Source of the DNA: Fennellomyces sp. T-0311 | Taxonomy: Eukaryota; Mucoromycota; Mucoromycetes; Mucorales; Lichtheimiaceae | DNA: 64,000 bases | NCBI GenBank assembly: GCA_025266875.1 | Contig: JALLLT010000025.1 | Span: 1-64,000 of the forward strand | Direction of reading: 5' to 3' | Shown here: piece by piece, positions 35,132-46,850 of the stretch | Numbering within the stretch: position 1 is the first letter of the stretch | How the letters are laid out: every line of letters starts with the position of its first letter | Notes under the pieces: model-generated | Databases searched by the model: none | The model's input: only the letters and a program-made list of their open reading frames with translations | What the model was told of the DNA's origin: nothing | Made by a program: the position numbers and the translations under genes

Positions 35132-37470
35132 ATGTCGCAAGCCCCCTTATCGTCGTCGTCGTTCCTGAACGCCTCCTTTGACCGGTCTCGCTCTCGATCG
35201 GGCAGTCTTATGAGAACATCTTCCCAACCCACGCAAATGTCCCGCCGATTCTCAGAAGTGCTTCCGTCTAGCAGCCGCACCGATGAGCTAATGACGAATC
35301 TGTCGACCACGTCGCTGGGCACACAAATCACCGACACGAACTGGGCAAACCGACTTGAGGACTTTGAGCTCCAATCGCCGGTTGGATATGGGTCGTCGGC
35401 GGTGGTGTACAGCGCCATATACAAGCCGCTCAAGAAGCAGGTCGCCATCAAAATCATCGATCTGGACATGTTTGAGCGGAACCAGATAGACGAGCTGCGA
35501 CGGGAGACCGCGCTGATGACCCTGTCCAAGCATCCCAACGTCCTGCGCGTCTACGGCTCGTTTGTGAACGGCTCCAAACTGTACATTGTCATACCCTATT
35601 TATCTGCTGGTAAATATATATAATATATATACGTACATATGTGTATGCGTGTATGTATATATAGCGCCTATATTTATCCCCTGCACCCACAGGCTCTTGC
35701 TTGGACATCATCAAATCAGGATTCCAGCACGGGTTCGAGGAAGACGCCATCGCGACGATCCTGAAACAGGCGCTGGAGGGTCTGGTGTATCTGCACAAGA
35801 ATGGTCACATCCATCGTGATGTAAAGGCCGGAAATCTACTGATGGATGACCAAGGCACTGTCCTGCTTGCCGATTTTGGCGTTTCGAGCTCACTTGCCGA
35901 GAAGGGCGATGTCCGAAAGACGTTTGTGGGAACAGTATGTATGACGTTATCCGGCTCGATGTATATTCTCACACACCCAATATAGCCATGTTGGATGGCG
36001 CCCGAGGTCATGGAACAGGCGGGCTACGACTTTAAGGCCGACATCTGGAGCTTTGGCATCACTGCGCTGGAATTGGCCAAGGGCCACGCTCCCTTCGCCA
36101 AGTTCCCACCCATGAAGGTATGTTATATATATACGGACACACTGGTCGAGGGGGAGTGGGCAGGGGAGGGGGACGCCCGCCGGCTGAGATTAACCCACTC
36201 TCGCAAATTTGTCACTAGGTACTCATGCTGACCTTGTCCAACGATCCCCCGACCTTAGATCGGGATTCGACCAAGCACAAATATTCAAAGGCCTTCAAGG
36301 ATATGATTGACTGCTGTCTTCAAAAGGATCCCCAGAAAAGGCAAGCCTTGCCAAATTGAAGGCCGTGTGTCCTGAAGCTAAACCGTGAGTGCTGTACGTT
36401 AGACCCACCGCCGAGCGGCTGCTGCACCACCCGTTCTTCAAGCAGCATGCCAAGAAAAAGGAACACCTGGTGCGCACCATCCTCGCCCACGTCCCACCGC
36501 TCGACCAGCGCCCGCACAAAAAGGTGCCACAAAAGCCCATCTCGTTCGAATCCACGGAGCAGTGGGACTTTGATACGCCCGCCACAGAAGACCCGCCGGC
36601 CATCGTGCCTCCCACCAGAAAGCACATCTCGTTCGGCAACGTTGTGATTCGTGACGCAAAGCCCGAGGAAGGCAAAAAAAGTCGGTTCAGCGTCAATCCC
36701 GAAACATCGTCCACGGAAATCGCCCCGCTGCCGTTATCGCGTCTGCACAGCCAAGATAGCATACAAGGTAATATAATATAATATAACTTAATCTGTGCAA
36801 AATTGCTTGCAGAAAAAAAAGTAAGCTTAAACTTTATTACACTGCAGAACGCAAATCAAGGTTCGAAGTTCAACAGCAACAGTCTTCTGGCTCTGAAAGC
36901 GCGCTTTCACGCGAAAACTCCAATTCCAGTGGGCTTTCGTTGCCGCGAAACAGCTCGACCAGCAGCAAGTCTAGCCGTTTCTCGGTGGAGATTGAGAATC
37001 CTGCTGGTCGGGATCATTTGCCGGAACAGCAGCCCCCGGAGTGTCGTAAGAAGGGCCGCTTCGAACTGATCGGAGAAAAGCCGCCAGTATCCACTCCCCC
37101 AACGCACCCGCACGACCATGTCGAGTCGCCGCTGTCGTCCCTGTCCGGCTCGCCCAACACGTCGCCCTACACCTCCCTGTCAAGAGACCATCAGTCCACC
37201 GCCACCGCCGCACGCTTCCTCACCCAAACCAGCGACCCGCCGGCCATCCCGGCCATTGTATATACCCAGATGGAAGCCCTGCTCAAGCAATCCGACCAGC
37301 AGCGAGCCCTGTTGCTCGACATGATGTCGGGTATCAAGCGCGGCACCGATGAATCCGTCGACCACCTACAACAAACGCTGGCCAACTCGCTCCGTGAGCG
37401 TGAACGACTGGCCAGGGAAAACGAATCTTTAAAACGTGAGCTCGAGCGTTTAAAACGTCAGCAACAGTAA
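35132..37470 (+). CDS. STE20-family kinase, OSR1/SPAK (FRAY) type, copy 2
   Basis: Six exons, join(35132..35609, 35693..35934, 35986..36117, 36219..36340, 36403..36767, 36848..37470), 653 aa. Tandem paralogue of the preceding kinase. Domain order is the same: Ser-rich head, kinase domain ([47 protein letters not shown]), RFx[V/L] motifs in the tail (RFSV 36683, RFEV 36859, RFSV 36976, RFEL 37057) and a C-terminal coiled coil ([17 protein letters not shown]). Four introns sit at the same codons as in copy 1; copy 1 has two more inside the N-lobe. The intron in K-R|PTAE (36341-36402) has a GC donor here and GT in copy 1. The start at 35132 is the first in-frame ATG. Loss of redundancy cannot be judged; both look intact. 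Confidence 0.93.
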
Positions 37471-37607
37471 TATAATACCCGATGTGTTATAATCATGAGG
37501 CTTCGTACTATAATAAAAGAAAAAAAACAGAGGGATGCATTGGTTTGTTTATGTGCAGATGTCTCTATATATACGTTAATGGTACATTGAAGGGAGGGGT
37601 ATCAGTT

Positions 37608-38841
37608 TTAGTCGTGAAATCGCTTGCCGGGTTTCCGCAGCGTCTCGATGCCTTGCAAATAGCCATAGTCCACTCTTCCCTCCACCACAATGTTGACCCT
37701 GGACGGCGACCAGTCCCAGTCTGTCAACCGCGTCAACGTCGGCTTCTCGGACGGCTTAAAGTACATCGGAAGCGGATAAGTTTCCTTGCTAAAGTTGTTC
37801 TCGTTCGCCTTGCTAACCGACACCAACAACTGGAACCCGTGCGCCGCCTTGAAGCACGACACGCTCTGCACCTTGACATCGACCCGTGCTCCAATCCCAC
37901 CCAGCGGCACCTTGTCCTTGGGCAAGTCTTTGGGCGCCAGCAGAACCTTGTCACCGAAATACACCGGCACTTCGCCACTGCGGTCGCGCAAGGTGTAGGG
38001 GAACAATGCCTTGAGTCTTTTGGCCGACTCGGGATCGAGCACGATCACCGTGGACGCCACCATGGGAACCAGGGTATATGGCGACCCTTCGACAATGGAA
38101 GAGACCACCTGACGCTCCCATTCCGGGTTGTATTTGGGGCGGATCGCGTGCACATAGTTGACCTGGGACGAGTGCAGATGGAGTTTTTGCAGAAATGTTT
38201 TGAAGCGTTTCACGTGATGGATTCGATCGTCCCACATCACGACACGTTTCACTGACGGTACACGCCGGAGCATGTTGATAATGTACGCTTGTTTGAAATC
38301 CATCGTCGAGCTGAACACCGATGGTCCATACTCGAGCTCGGGATCCGGCCGCATGCACACCATATCAAAGTCAAGCTGTTGCGATGCCAGCATGCGTGGC
38401 AGGACGCGCTGGAAAGGATGAACCCGTCGTCCAGTCAACACCACAGAAAGTACATCGGGATCGGCAATGGCTTGCCGTGCTCGTTTCACGACATGGGGAT
38501 TCCAGAATTCACTCCAACCCCCAGCTTCTACTTGATCACCCAACTCCAGACTGCGAATGTCTCGCCACCAGCCCGGCCCAAGTAAGTTTTCCGTCGTGAT
38601 CGCATGCACCAGTGTTGTGTGCCATAGTGTTGGACTCAATAATGGAGAGTAGAAGAGTGTGGAATCGAAATCGAAAATGGCAAGCTCGGTAGGTTGACGA
38701 CCGACTTCGCTGGCAAACCGTGAAGCTTCGAACTGCCGATTGAGAATTCCCTGTTCCACACATTAGCAACAGCCTTTGAAGAAAAATAGCGGACATAGTT
38801 ACTCGTTCTTGATCGCTCACATCGTTGTAGGTGAGCTTCAT
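37608..38841 (-). CDS. HAD-type Swiss-army-knife RNA-repair-like protein
   Basis: Two exons, complement(join(37608..38750, 38803..38841)), 393 aa. The N-terminal domain shows the HAD phosphatase motif I FDFDSTLFYSP, motif II in VVLTGR, and a later acidic pair in VVMWDDR. This is the layout of the HAD_SAK family, found in fungi and proposed from domain context to take part in RNA repair; its substrate is unknown. The second half is beta-rich and lacks other motifs known to me. The first exon encodes 13 residues (MKLTYNDVSDQER), and the 52-nt intron joins in frame. The 3' end converges on kinase copy 2 with 137 bp between stops. Confidence 0.8.
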
Positions 38842-39052
38842 GATGGATTAGTGCAAGAGTGTTACGAAAAAAAAAAAGAATGAGGAAAGAATCCGCCAAT
38901 TGTCAGGAGGAGTGTTACCAAGAATCGGAGATCCTCGTCCAGCGGCACACTGATAACAAGTCGTTTAAATATAGAAATGAGGTGATTGCTGGATCCACAC
39001 AACCACGTTGTTTTGGGTCAAATAACTTTTACTTTTTGGGAATACGAACATC

Positions 39053-39718
39053 TTATACGCCATGGTACTCATGGATCGTGAAGCGTGCCCGAGCACCGCG
39101 CTTGTTGATGAACAGAAACTCGCGCAAGTCGTTCTTCAGAGTCACCTCCTTGCTTGGAATTGTCTTCCGCCCCTCCTGCTCCTTCTCCGGCTGCATGACT
39201 TTGACGTTGGTCTGGTACAAGTACGGTGCCAGGAATGGAATCGGCTGCCCCAATTTGACAAGGATAAGCTACACCTCAACGTCAGATCGCATATCGCCTG
39301 CTCCCATTCGCCTTCTTACATTGACATAGAGAAAATCTTGCTTATGAGGATATGGGACGGCCGGAGATACCATCACCTGTAATCGATCCAGTTACACAAC
39401 ATGACAATGAAAGATGCGTCTCTCGTTTTCGTTATACCTGTTCCACTTTGGAAAGATCCACATTGGTGTCGAGTTCGAGCCGATTGATCGCACGTGCCGT
39501 TTTCTTTTCAAAATTCGGCACCACGCCGCAATTAATCAGCTTGAACGGCAAAACGCTCGAGCCCGCGTCTCGGACACGTTTCTATATTAAGCTTGAGTTT
39601 TTTTTTCAAGAAGCATTTCGAAACGAACCACTTCATGATCAACTTGATCTTGGATCCATTCTTTGGCAACTTGATCGATTTGTGGATCGCCTACTACTTC
39701 TTGTTGAATCTCTGCCAT
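39053..39718 (-). CDS. Unrecognised 168-aa protein
   Basis: Four exons, complement(join(39053..39268, 39320..39376, 39438..39581, 39629..39718)), 168 aa. Three introns of 47-61 nt join in frame with good splice sites, which argues for a real gene. The protein starts MAEIQQEVVGDP and has no signal peptide or membrane segment. It is charged, with LPFKLINCGVVPNFEKKTA in the middle, a hydrophobic strand (LILVKLGQPIPFLAPYLYQT) and a basic, Arg-rich end (RGARARFTIHEYHGV). I do not recognise a family. It lies 211 bp upstream of the HAD gene on the same strand. The first donor could be 3 nt earlier. Confidence 0.7.
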
Positions 39719-40146
39719 TTTGTTAAAAAGAAAAAATAAAAACTCAGTGACTGTCCGGTTCTGCATTACTTCTGATTTATTCTCTCGTCCATATTATATT
39801 GAGCCTGATATATGGTTAGCGACAACAATTCATATCTCTGTCTCCTGGGAAACGCGCATGCTTGCCCGTTGATATGCTGTTCCAATGACTACTAATACAA
39901 TCTGTAGCGCCTGGGACAACACGCATCATGAATACTAATATCCATCGAGTCGATCCAAGTCCGACAGACATGCATCAACGCCACATGTGCACAAGCCTTG
40001 CTATTTATGTACATCTCTTACTGCTTTTACCATTTACCGGCAGTTCCGTGCTATAGGTCCACTCTACAACAACCAGTGGGTTTACCCAACATGCCGTAGC
40101 TTATGGTATACAGAAAACTTTGCTTTCATACAATGGACATCGCTAA
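39719..40146. other. Intergenic, no gene seen
   Basis: Between the 168-aa gene's start and the methyltransferase pseudogene. No recognisable first exon of the pseudogene was found here. Confidence 0.4.
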
Positions 40147-40905
40147 TCGAATACGCAACAGCTCAGCTACCTCCAACGTATCCTGATGCAGCACTTTAAC
40201 AAGTCAAATCATTGGTATCAGATCCCAACGCACCAATTATAGACCTTGCAGCTTTGTATACATCATGTTACGGGAAAGTTGTCAATATCATAAGGGGAGT
40301 TGAAAGAACGTTCTGGCCATGCTTGGCTCAAAAATTTCTCTCCACGCGCAATCGTGATATGTTGCGAACTGCAAACATAACATAGAGCAATAAATTGGTC
40401 CGTATATTCTCAGATACACTTACCTAGCGTTTCATATCAATCGCTTATACAGTTGTTCAATCCACTGCCCTTGATCACTGTCCTCGATCCAGATAAGAAC
40501 AAGCAAGCTTTCAATATCAGCAAACCAGTAGAAGGCTCGTACTACAATAACAGCATCGTGAGATTGACACGCGACCGGGAATATCCTAACAAGAATCTTT
40601 GATGCTGAAGCTTGAGTAATGAGAACACGCAAGATATGCCAAAGCATAGGATCAAACCGGTTTCACTGCGATTACGCCCATGTAACCATGCTCCAACAGC
40701 AGTCTCGTCATCTTTCCGGTACCAGCAGAGTATCCTGGATCTTACACAGATCAAAAGTACATTACGATCCTACCGAAAAATGAAAAGAAAACTGCACGGG
40801 TGCGAAGTCAAGGAGATTATGACAACCCGGAAAATGGACTTGTGGATGATAATAAAACTATCAACTGTCCATGTGTATCAATTTTTTTTGGATGTAAAAG
40901 AAGGG
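40147..40905. pseudogene. Methyltransferase pseudogene with an internal inversion
   Basis: A broken copy of the methyltransferase at 42316-43219. Plus-strand text at about 40160-40260 gives AQLPPTYPDAAL, a stop, and SLVSDPNAPIIDLAA. The next ~485 bp (about 40262-40745) carry the following parts on the minus strand, in order: SAGTGKMTRLLLEHGY, AVKPV, LRVLITQ, QSHDAVIVVRAFYWFADIES, DQGQWIEQLYK, a remnant intron and HDCAWREIFE. After 40745 the plus strand resumes with the C-terminal part (KLHGCEVKEIM). Stops and frameshifts are present throughout. The order fits one inversion inside the former gene. Confidence 0.75.
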
Positions 40906-42315
40906 CATGAGTATCATGTGAAATGGGAGTACTCCGTAAACTCTTTTGAATGAATGACAGAATTACTTTACTCATCGGGACACTGCTACCACTGGCACAC
41001 CTGCCGTAGTTGGCGTCCCTTTTAGGGCACGTGTGGATAGTGTGATCGCATCTTGGAATCCTACGATGTAGAGAATTGCGGTGGTTAAGAGGTGTTCGTG
41101 TTTATGCTTCTTTCCATTCGCTTGATGATAAATTTTCTTTCCTGGTGTCGGGTTTTACCAAAGGAATATATTCTTTTTCTTCAACAAAATCTTGCTGGTT
41201 TTAAGCATTCTTGATTTTGACCTTTTTTGTCCTGGTTCTTGTCGCGAATTGTTACATTAGGCCCATAATATTGTCCAATTTTTTTGTCAGATGTTCCCAA
41301 GAGGATACATGCGCTAGATAACAAGCTATTTTAATAAGTGTCCGGCTCATCTGTTATATGCTCAACTCCCCTATTCAGAATAAACTCGATTACAAACTCT
41401 TTATCATCATACCATATGTAAATGAACTGTTGACAATTACATTATGCATCTAGGTAGTTATTCTTCGTCGGAGAAAGACTTCATGGTGCAGACTCGATCA
41501 TTACATTAATTAGGCCTTTAAAGGATTTCGATCTGCATTGCAGGATCTAATAATAAAGCACATAAATAAATTCTGTGGAAAGTAGTCTAGCGCCATCACA
41601 GATACGTACATATCGCTTGACCTGGGCAAAGGCAGCTTAATTGTACTTTTCCAGGCCAAATTACTTTTGGGTGTTAAAAATCACACGATTGTCAAAGTTG
41701 TACACTCGTATATTGTTAACTAACCACTGCCTACAGATGATCTCGCAGCTTGTAGCACAAGACTTCAAATTTTATAGCAATTTTGTTTTTTAAAAAAGCT
41801 CTCAATTTATAACTTGTATCATTATTATATATGATCAAAGATAAATAATTACAGCACAATGCGTCAAGCACTAAACGTCTCACTTTATTCAAAATAATGA
41901 CATTTATATTAACTAATGCTAAAAGTAATAGATTTCTGTAAAAGTAGCTCATCGATACGGAAACCAAGTCAGATTGTTTTTACAGTCTCAGTAAGAGCCA
42001 AGTTAACTGCTACAATGTGGAAAAAAAAACAATTATTAACTACATGCAGTTGCATATTTACGTGCAAAAAATAAAAGTCCCGACGTTGATGAGAACAGCG
42101 ACTTATTCACTGAGCTTAGCTTATAATGCAGAAACTGCGTGTCTTGAAATTCCTATGCATAGTAACTCGGAGGCGTGGCGTTTTAAAGCGAAGTAGTAAA
42201 GAACAAAAACCTTAACCCCATGATACCATAACGCCACATACGGATGGCTTGCTTATTCGCACTTTTATACCCCTACTATTTTGTTTTTCATTTTTTTCCT
42301 ACTGTTATACAATAT
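40906..42315. other. AT-rich intergenic DNA, no gene seen
   Basis: About 1.4 kb with many A/T runs and no protein-like frame. A TATA-like stretch just before 42316 may serve the methyltransferase. Confidence 0.4.
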
Positions 42316-43219
42316 ATGCTTACAACTCACGCTACAGCAGCTGTCGGTTTTTCCCAGCAGGCTAAAACTTACGGTATACTAGATCGATCAATTATACATA
42401 ATTACTATCGGTAATATTAAACGTAGATGTAGCTCAGCTACGGCCTTCCTATCCACTTGAAGCACTTGAGCAGATTAAGACGCTGATACCTAATCCCGAT
42501 GCTCAAATTACGGATCTCGCAGCTGGTATAGGAAAAATGACAAGGCTGTTACTGGAACATAGATACGTGAATGTCACTGCAGTTGAGCCAGTTGATGCAA
42601 TGCGCGACATACTTGTGTCCTTGCTTCCCAAAGTGCACACAATCAAAGGTTCAAGTTGGGATATCCCTCTCGCATCCCAATCCCAAGATGCCATTATTGT
42701 GGCACAAGCCTTCCACTGGTTTGCCGATATTGAAACCCTGCAGGAAATTTACCGAGTACTGAAGCCAAACGGGTATCTCACTATCGTATGGAACAAAGAG
42801 GACCAAAGTCGTGGGCAATGGGTTAAACAGCTACATGAGTAACGTATCTAATATAATCTTTTGTGAAATTGTGGGTATCCAAGTGACTAGTTTTGTAACT
42901 TAGTTTATGCATGCAATACGCCATACATCACTGCAAGGCATGGAGACAAGTTTTTGAGACTGCAAAAGCCAAATGTCTTTTTAAAGTCCCATTAAACTAT
43001 CGACAATTTTCTCATGACAGCCTGTATACAAAGCATGAAATATTGGCGCTTATACAAACTAGAAGCTATATTGCAACTCTACCAGAAAGTGACAGCAAAT
43101 TACTTGAGTGCAAAGTGAAGGCGATCATGGCAGATTCCGAAAATGGATTTTTTGTAAATGACGATGGAGTTGTTCGGTATCCATACTTGACTAATTTCTT
43201 TTGGACCCAAAAGAAATGA
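42316..43219 (+). CDS. SAM-dependent methyltransferase (Methyltransf_11 type)
   Basis: Three exons, join(42316..42373, 42427..42838, 42904..43219), 261 aa. Class I Rossmann-fold methyltransferase. The N-terminus MLTTHATAAVGFSQQAKTYD and QLRPSYP are typical of a small-molecule methyltransferase group found in fungi and animals. Motif I is ITDLAAGIGKMTR, motif II contains the SAM-binding acidic residue in AVEPVDAMRD, and QAFHWFADIETL and YLTIVWNKED follow. The substrate is unknown. The gene sits 93 bp from the convergent MFS transporter at 43313-45229, so a shared pathway (modification plus export) is possible but only inferred. A decayed paralogue lies 1.4 kb upstream. Confidence 0.88.
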
Positions 43220-43312
43220 TATGTGTATCTTGCATTTTTCGAATAAATTATTTGAATATTTAAATATGAGCTTCCTTATCCAAAGACGAGTGGTTAACGA
43301 AGTTTTTTTTTA

Positions 43313-45229
43313 TTATTTTGGCGCTGAGATTGACTCCTGACGTCCAGCACGCCATTTTGGTCCAAACTTTATCAGTAGGACAATTGCCAAATTAAACACC
43401 ATCATCAATAGGCTTATAACAGTGTACGTCCATCCGGGACCAATAGCTTTGGTTACAGGATAAATGGTCATGGATCCAATTACCCTAGGAAATGTAGAAC
43501 ATATAAAGCAACCTGTCAAAGCAAAGCTCATAACCTGGCACGTGGTAAGTACAATTACATACACAAATAAATTCCAGATCAAACAATTTGACGCTGATAC
43601 GGATGATGCTTTTTCTGGACGAAGATCACCGAGCAATGCTTTGGTAGCACCTGTAATAAACATGATGTTGAAGCTCACTATATATGGAACACGCTTGAGT
43701 ACTAAAAGAATGACGAAATCAGGGCTGTTATATAAATTCACTAACCACAAAACTCTATTACCAGTGGAACTGCAAGATGAGCTTTTATCTCAAACACCCA
43801 CCCATGTAGCGCAGTAAGTAATGGAGCCGCAATTGCATTTGGCCAGACAGAACCCAATCGGACACGATGTAATGGAAAGTCAAGCGGAAGTTTGTTCGTA
43901 TATGCTGTTTTTTCATCGGTATTGTTATTAAGCTCGTCGAATTTCTTGCCGGCTTTTCGGAAGCGAGCGTTAAGAACGCGTCCTGCACAAATCGCGCCAA
44001 TGATAGACCCAATCGTTTGGGGAAGAAAACATAAGCCTATATCCTGCTCTTGCAGGTTATAGTAGTCATGAAACAGATATGTCATACTGATATTAAAAGT
44101 ACCCTGGGCGCCAACGTAGAGACCAGATAACAGCATCACTAGAAGAAAGTCCGGCAATAGCAAATATCTGTAAGGATCTCGAAACTCAGGCATGCGTTTG
44201 AACCTATTTCTCTGAATATCAAAATTGCTTTTTGACGACTGGTGTTGCTGTTTCCGATTGGTGATCCACTGGATGGGTGTTGGGTTATAATAACCACCCA
44301 AAAGAGGAGGCAGCGTTTCCGGAAAAAGTAAGGAAATGTGAATCAATACAAGTAAGCCGAAAAAGAATGCTATCCAAAAGCACCATCTGTAACAGGCAGA
44401 TCAGTACAGTCCATGTGTACATTTCACATGAGTACGTGTTACCGCCAAGAAAGATGCTGAGCAATGGCACCGCCCAGCACTGGTCCTGCAAGGGTCGTTG
44501 ATCTGAATGCCATTTGAAAATACGAAAGATATCCTGCTCGGCTAAAATTAATGCAATAACAATATAGACGTATGAGAATCCATCTATATTATCAATCCGA
44601 TGGATACATACGTAGCAGGGACAGATATATCAGTAGCTACGCCGAACCCTATATTGATATGTTAGAGTTTCATACGAGGTACTCCGTAAATAATGAGGCA
44701 CTAGCCAACAGTTTGAATTGCGCTGACGCCGACTGCCTGCAGCATTCGTACAGCAATCAGAACTCCGATCGTTGGCGAAGCTGCAATACCCGCACTTGCA
44801 GCTGTCGCAATTGTCATGGTAATCAAATAGACAGGACGACGACCCCACTGATCTGCAAGTGCTCCCCATACAGTCGGCGTAAATGCTTCGATGAGTCTAT
44901 ACAATGCGATGCTAGAGTCAACCAGTGTAGCTGTAGTATTTAAATCCTGTGATGTCAGAGATGATTCAGCTATTCATTTTATTAAGACGCGGCGATCAGC
45001 GTACCTTTTCGATTACGATTAATGAAGGAAAAAATACTTGTATAGGTAATGCAGTGGATGATAACGCCAAACATGCCAAAATAATAATGAGCCCTCGTTG
45101 TTTTGATGAAAAGACGGGTTGAGATGGTGAACTTTCGTGCACTATACTCGATATATCATCTTCTGAAAGCGATGCTATATCGTCATAATTTCCGGTAGAA
45201 GCGTGTGCATTGTCACTTTTCTCCATCAT
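43313..45229 (-). CDS. MFS transporter, DHA1 type, paralogue of the 7895-9938 gene
   Basis: Seven exons, complement(join(43313..43484, 43563..43677, 43746..44386, 44443..44541, 44612..44648, 44706..44946, 45005..45229)), 509 aa. Twelve membrane segments are suggested. The loop 2-3 motif is ADQWGRRPVY, motif C includes GPVLGG, and the central loop starts FPETLPPLLGGYYNP. Exons 2, 3, 4, 6 and 7 have exactly the same lengths (241, 37, 99, 115, 172 nt) as in the other MFS gene, which fixes the splice sites. The second intron (44649-44705) needs a GC donor. The sixth (43485-43562) is 78 nt, in frame and without stops, so its retention would give a longer protein. Transport substrate unknown. Confidence 0.9.
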
Positions 45230-46850
45230 TGTATAATATTGCGTTTGAAGAAGAAAGCGATAAATCAACAAGAATGCATGCTGTTTTTTTGAACAAAAAG
45301 AGGAAAATCGTGCCCCTGCATACATGATTTACTATAGTATGGTGTATGATAGGAAGTTATACCTTTAAGGAGTTGAAATCTTTAGAAATATCTAACAGGA
45401 GCTTACTCTTGTGGATACGAGCGAATGTATTTCCCCACTCGTACTAAACCGTCTCTACGTACACTTACACAGTTCCAGATTTTCGTGTAAAATTAATTAA
45501 TTAGACATCTCATCATAAGAGCACCCATCTGGCCATAAAGTCCAGTAATCATTAAACGCGGCAAAATAGTATTTGAAACTTTCACTTCTCTTACCACTGT
45601 TTTACAATACTTTCCGTTTGACGACTAGAGAGTCCTGTTTTTTCCGCCCCATACATTAGCGAAAAGGGAATATGGATTTAGTTACTGCCTGGTCTGACTG
45701 TCATCGTAATTTTACAATGATTAATATATAGCAGTACTCAGAGCAAATCGTTAGACTTCTAAAAGTAATATAACGGACAGAACCCAGCGGAAATATGCCA
45801 TATCAACCACATTTTTTAACTGTCGTCCAAGTTCCGTTGTTAATTTGACCTACGGCAAACGGGAAGACATCTGAACAGCCCTGTTGCGTACGTATGTTCC
45901 ACAATATCGACAATCTAATCCATTCGAGTGGTGATGACGACTAACCCAATGAGCTACACTCGCCTAAGATTTCTTAGGCGAGTGAAGTCCTCTTTTTTTC
46001 ATCTGTCCTAAGGCCTTTTTCCCCAACATTGGGCATACTTCTTATTTATATTGAGGGCTATCATAAATTATGTACCGCAACGAAGAGATCATATGTACGT
46101 CTACGTCTATTAGGAGCAGACTCATAACATCCAAATAAATAAAACTAGCAGACAAAGTGATATACTTTGCTCTGATGGATCTGTTTCAGTTAATAAACTT
46201 AAATTGTTCGGAAGCATTTAATGGGAAAACCATGCGTGTGGGGTGTGGGGAATGACACTAATCTATGTCTGTAAGACTCTACACGATATAAAATATTGTG
46301 TGAACCACCGGAGGTGACGCAAGTTAATGGGAAGTAGCATTTACAGTATGTACAGGCAGAATCGTAGCAAAAATTTATCCACCTGATCATTACGGTACTG
46401 TTTGTAACCAATATTAGCTATTGCGTGATCTACCGTGTACATCACGTTACACTATGATATAATCTGTCATACGATAAATATTTGCGCTACTTTTATATTC
46501 CAGATGGAAGGTAGCCATTATGTTGCTTGAGCATGTAAGTGTGCTATTCATGCAGCTGATTCGGGTATAACATGAACCTTATTGATAAAAATAAGTGAAC
46601 CTGTCTAGGACCTCTAGGTGCTATGTTAAAAATACATCGTGCTCGCCCTATGCTTATACGCGACTCAGCCGTGGGTGCAGATATAAGGCCTCACAGAGAA
46701 GGAGAAAGCAACAGCATTTTCTATGGAAAATTGTTTGAATAACGTTATCATGGCAACGGGTGGCATCATACCATGGCGTGTATTTCGCAACGGAAATCAA
46801 CATAGTAACAACTGTCTCTTTATACACCAGAGCTTACTCAGCAATTGAAC
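45230..46850. other. Intergenic, one perfect hairpin, no gene seen
   Basis: AT-rich DNA. It holds a perfect 13-bp inverted repeat at 45957-45984 (listed separately), directly followed leftward by tRNA-like text on the minus strand. No protein-like frame was found on either strand. Confidence 0.4.
45957..45984. repeat. Perfect 13-bp inverted repeat with a 2-nt loop
   Basis: CACTCGCCTAAGA and its exact reverse complement TCTTAGGCGAGTG are separated by two bases. No gene stop is near enough for it to be an ordinary terminator. Confidence 0.8.
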
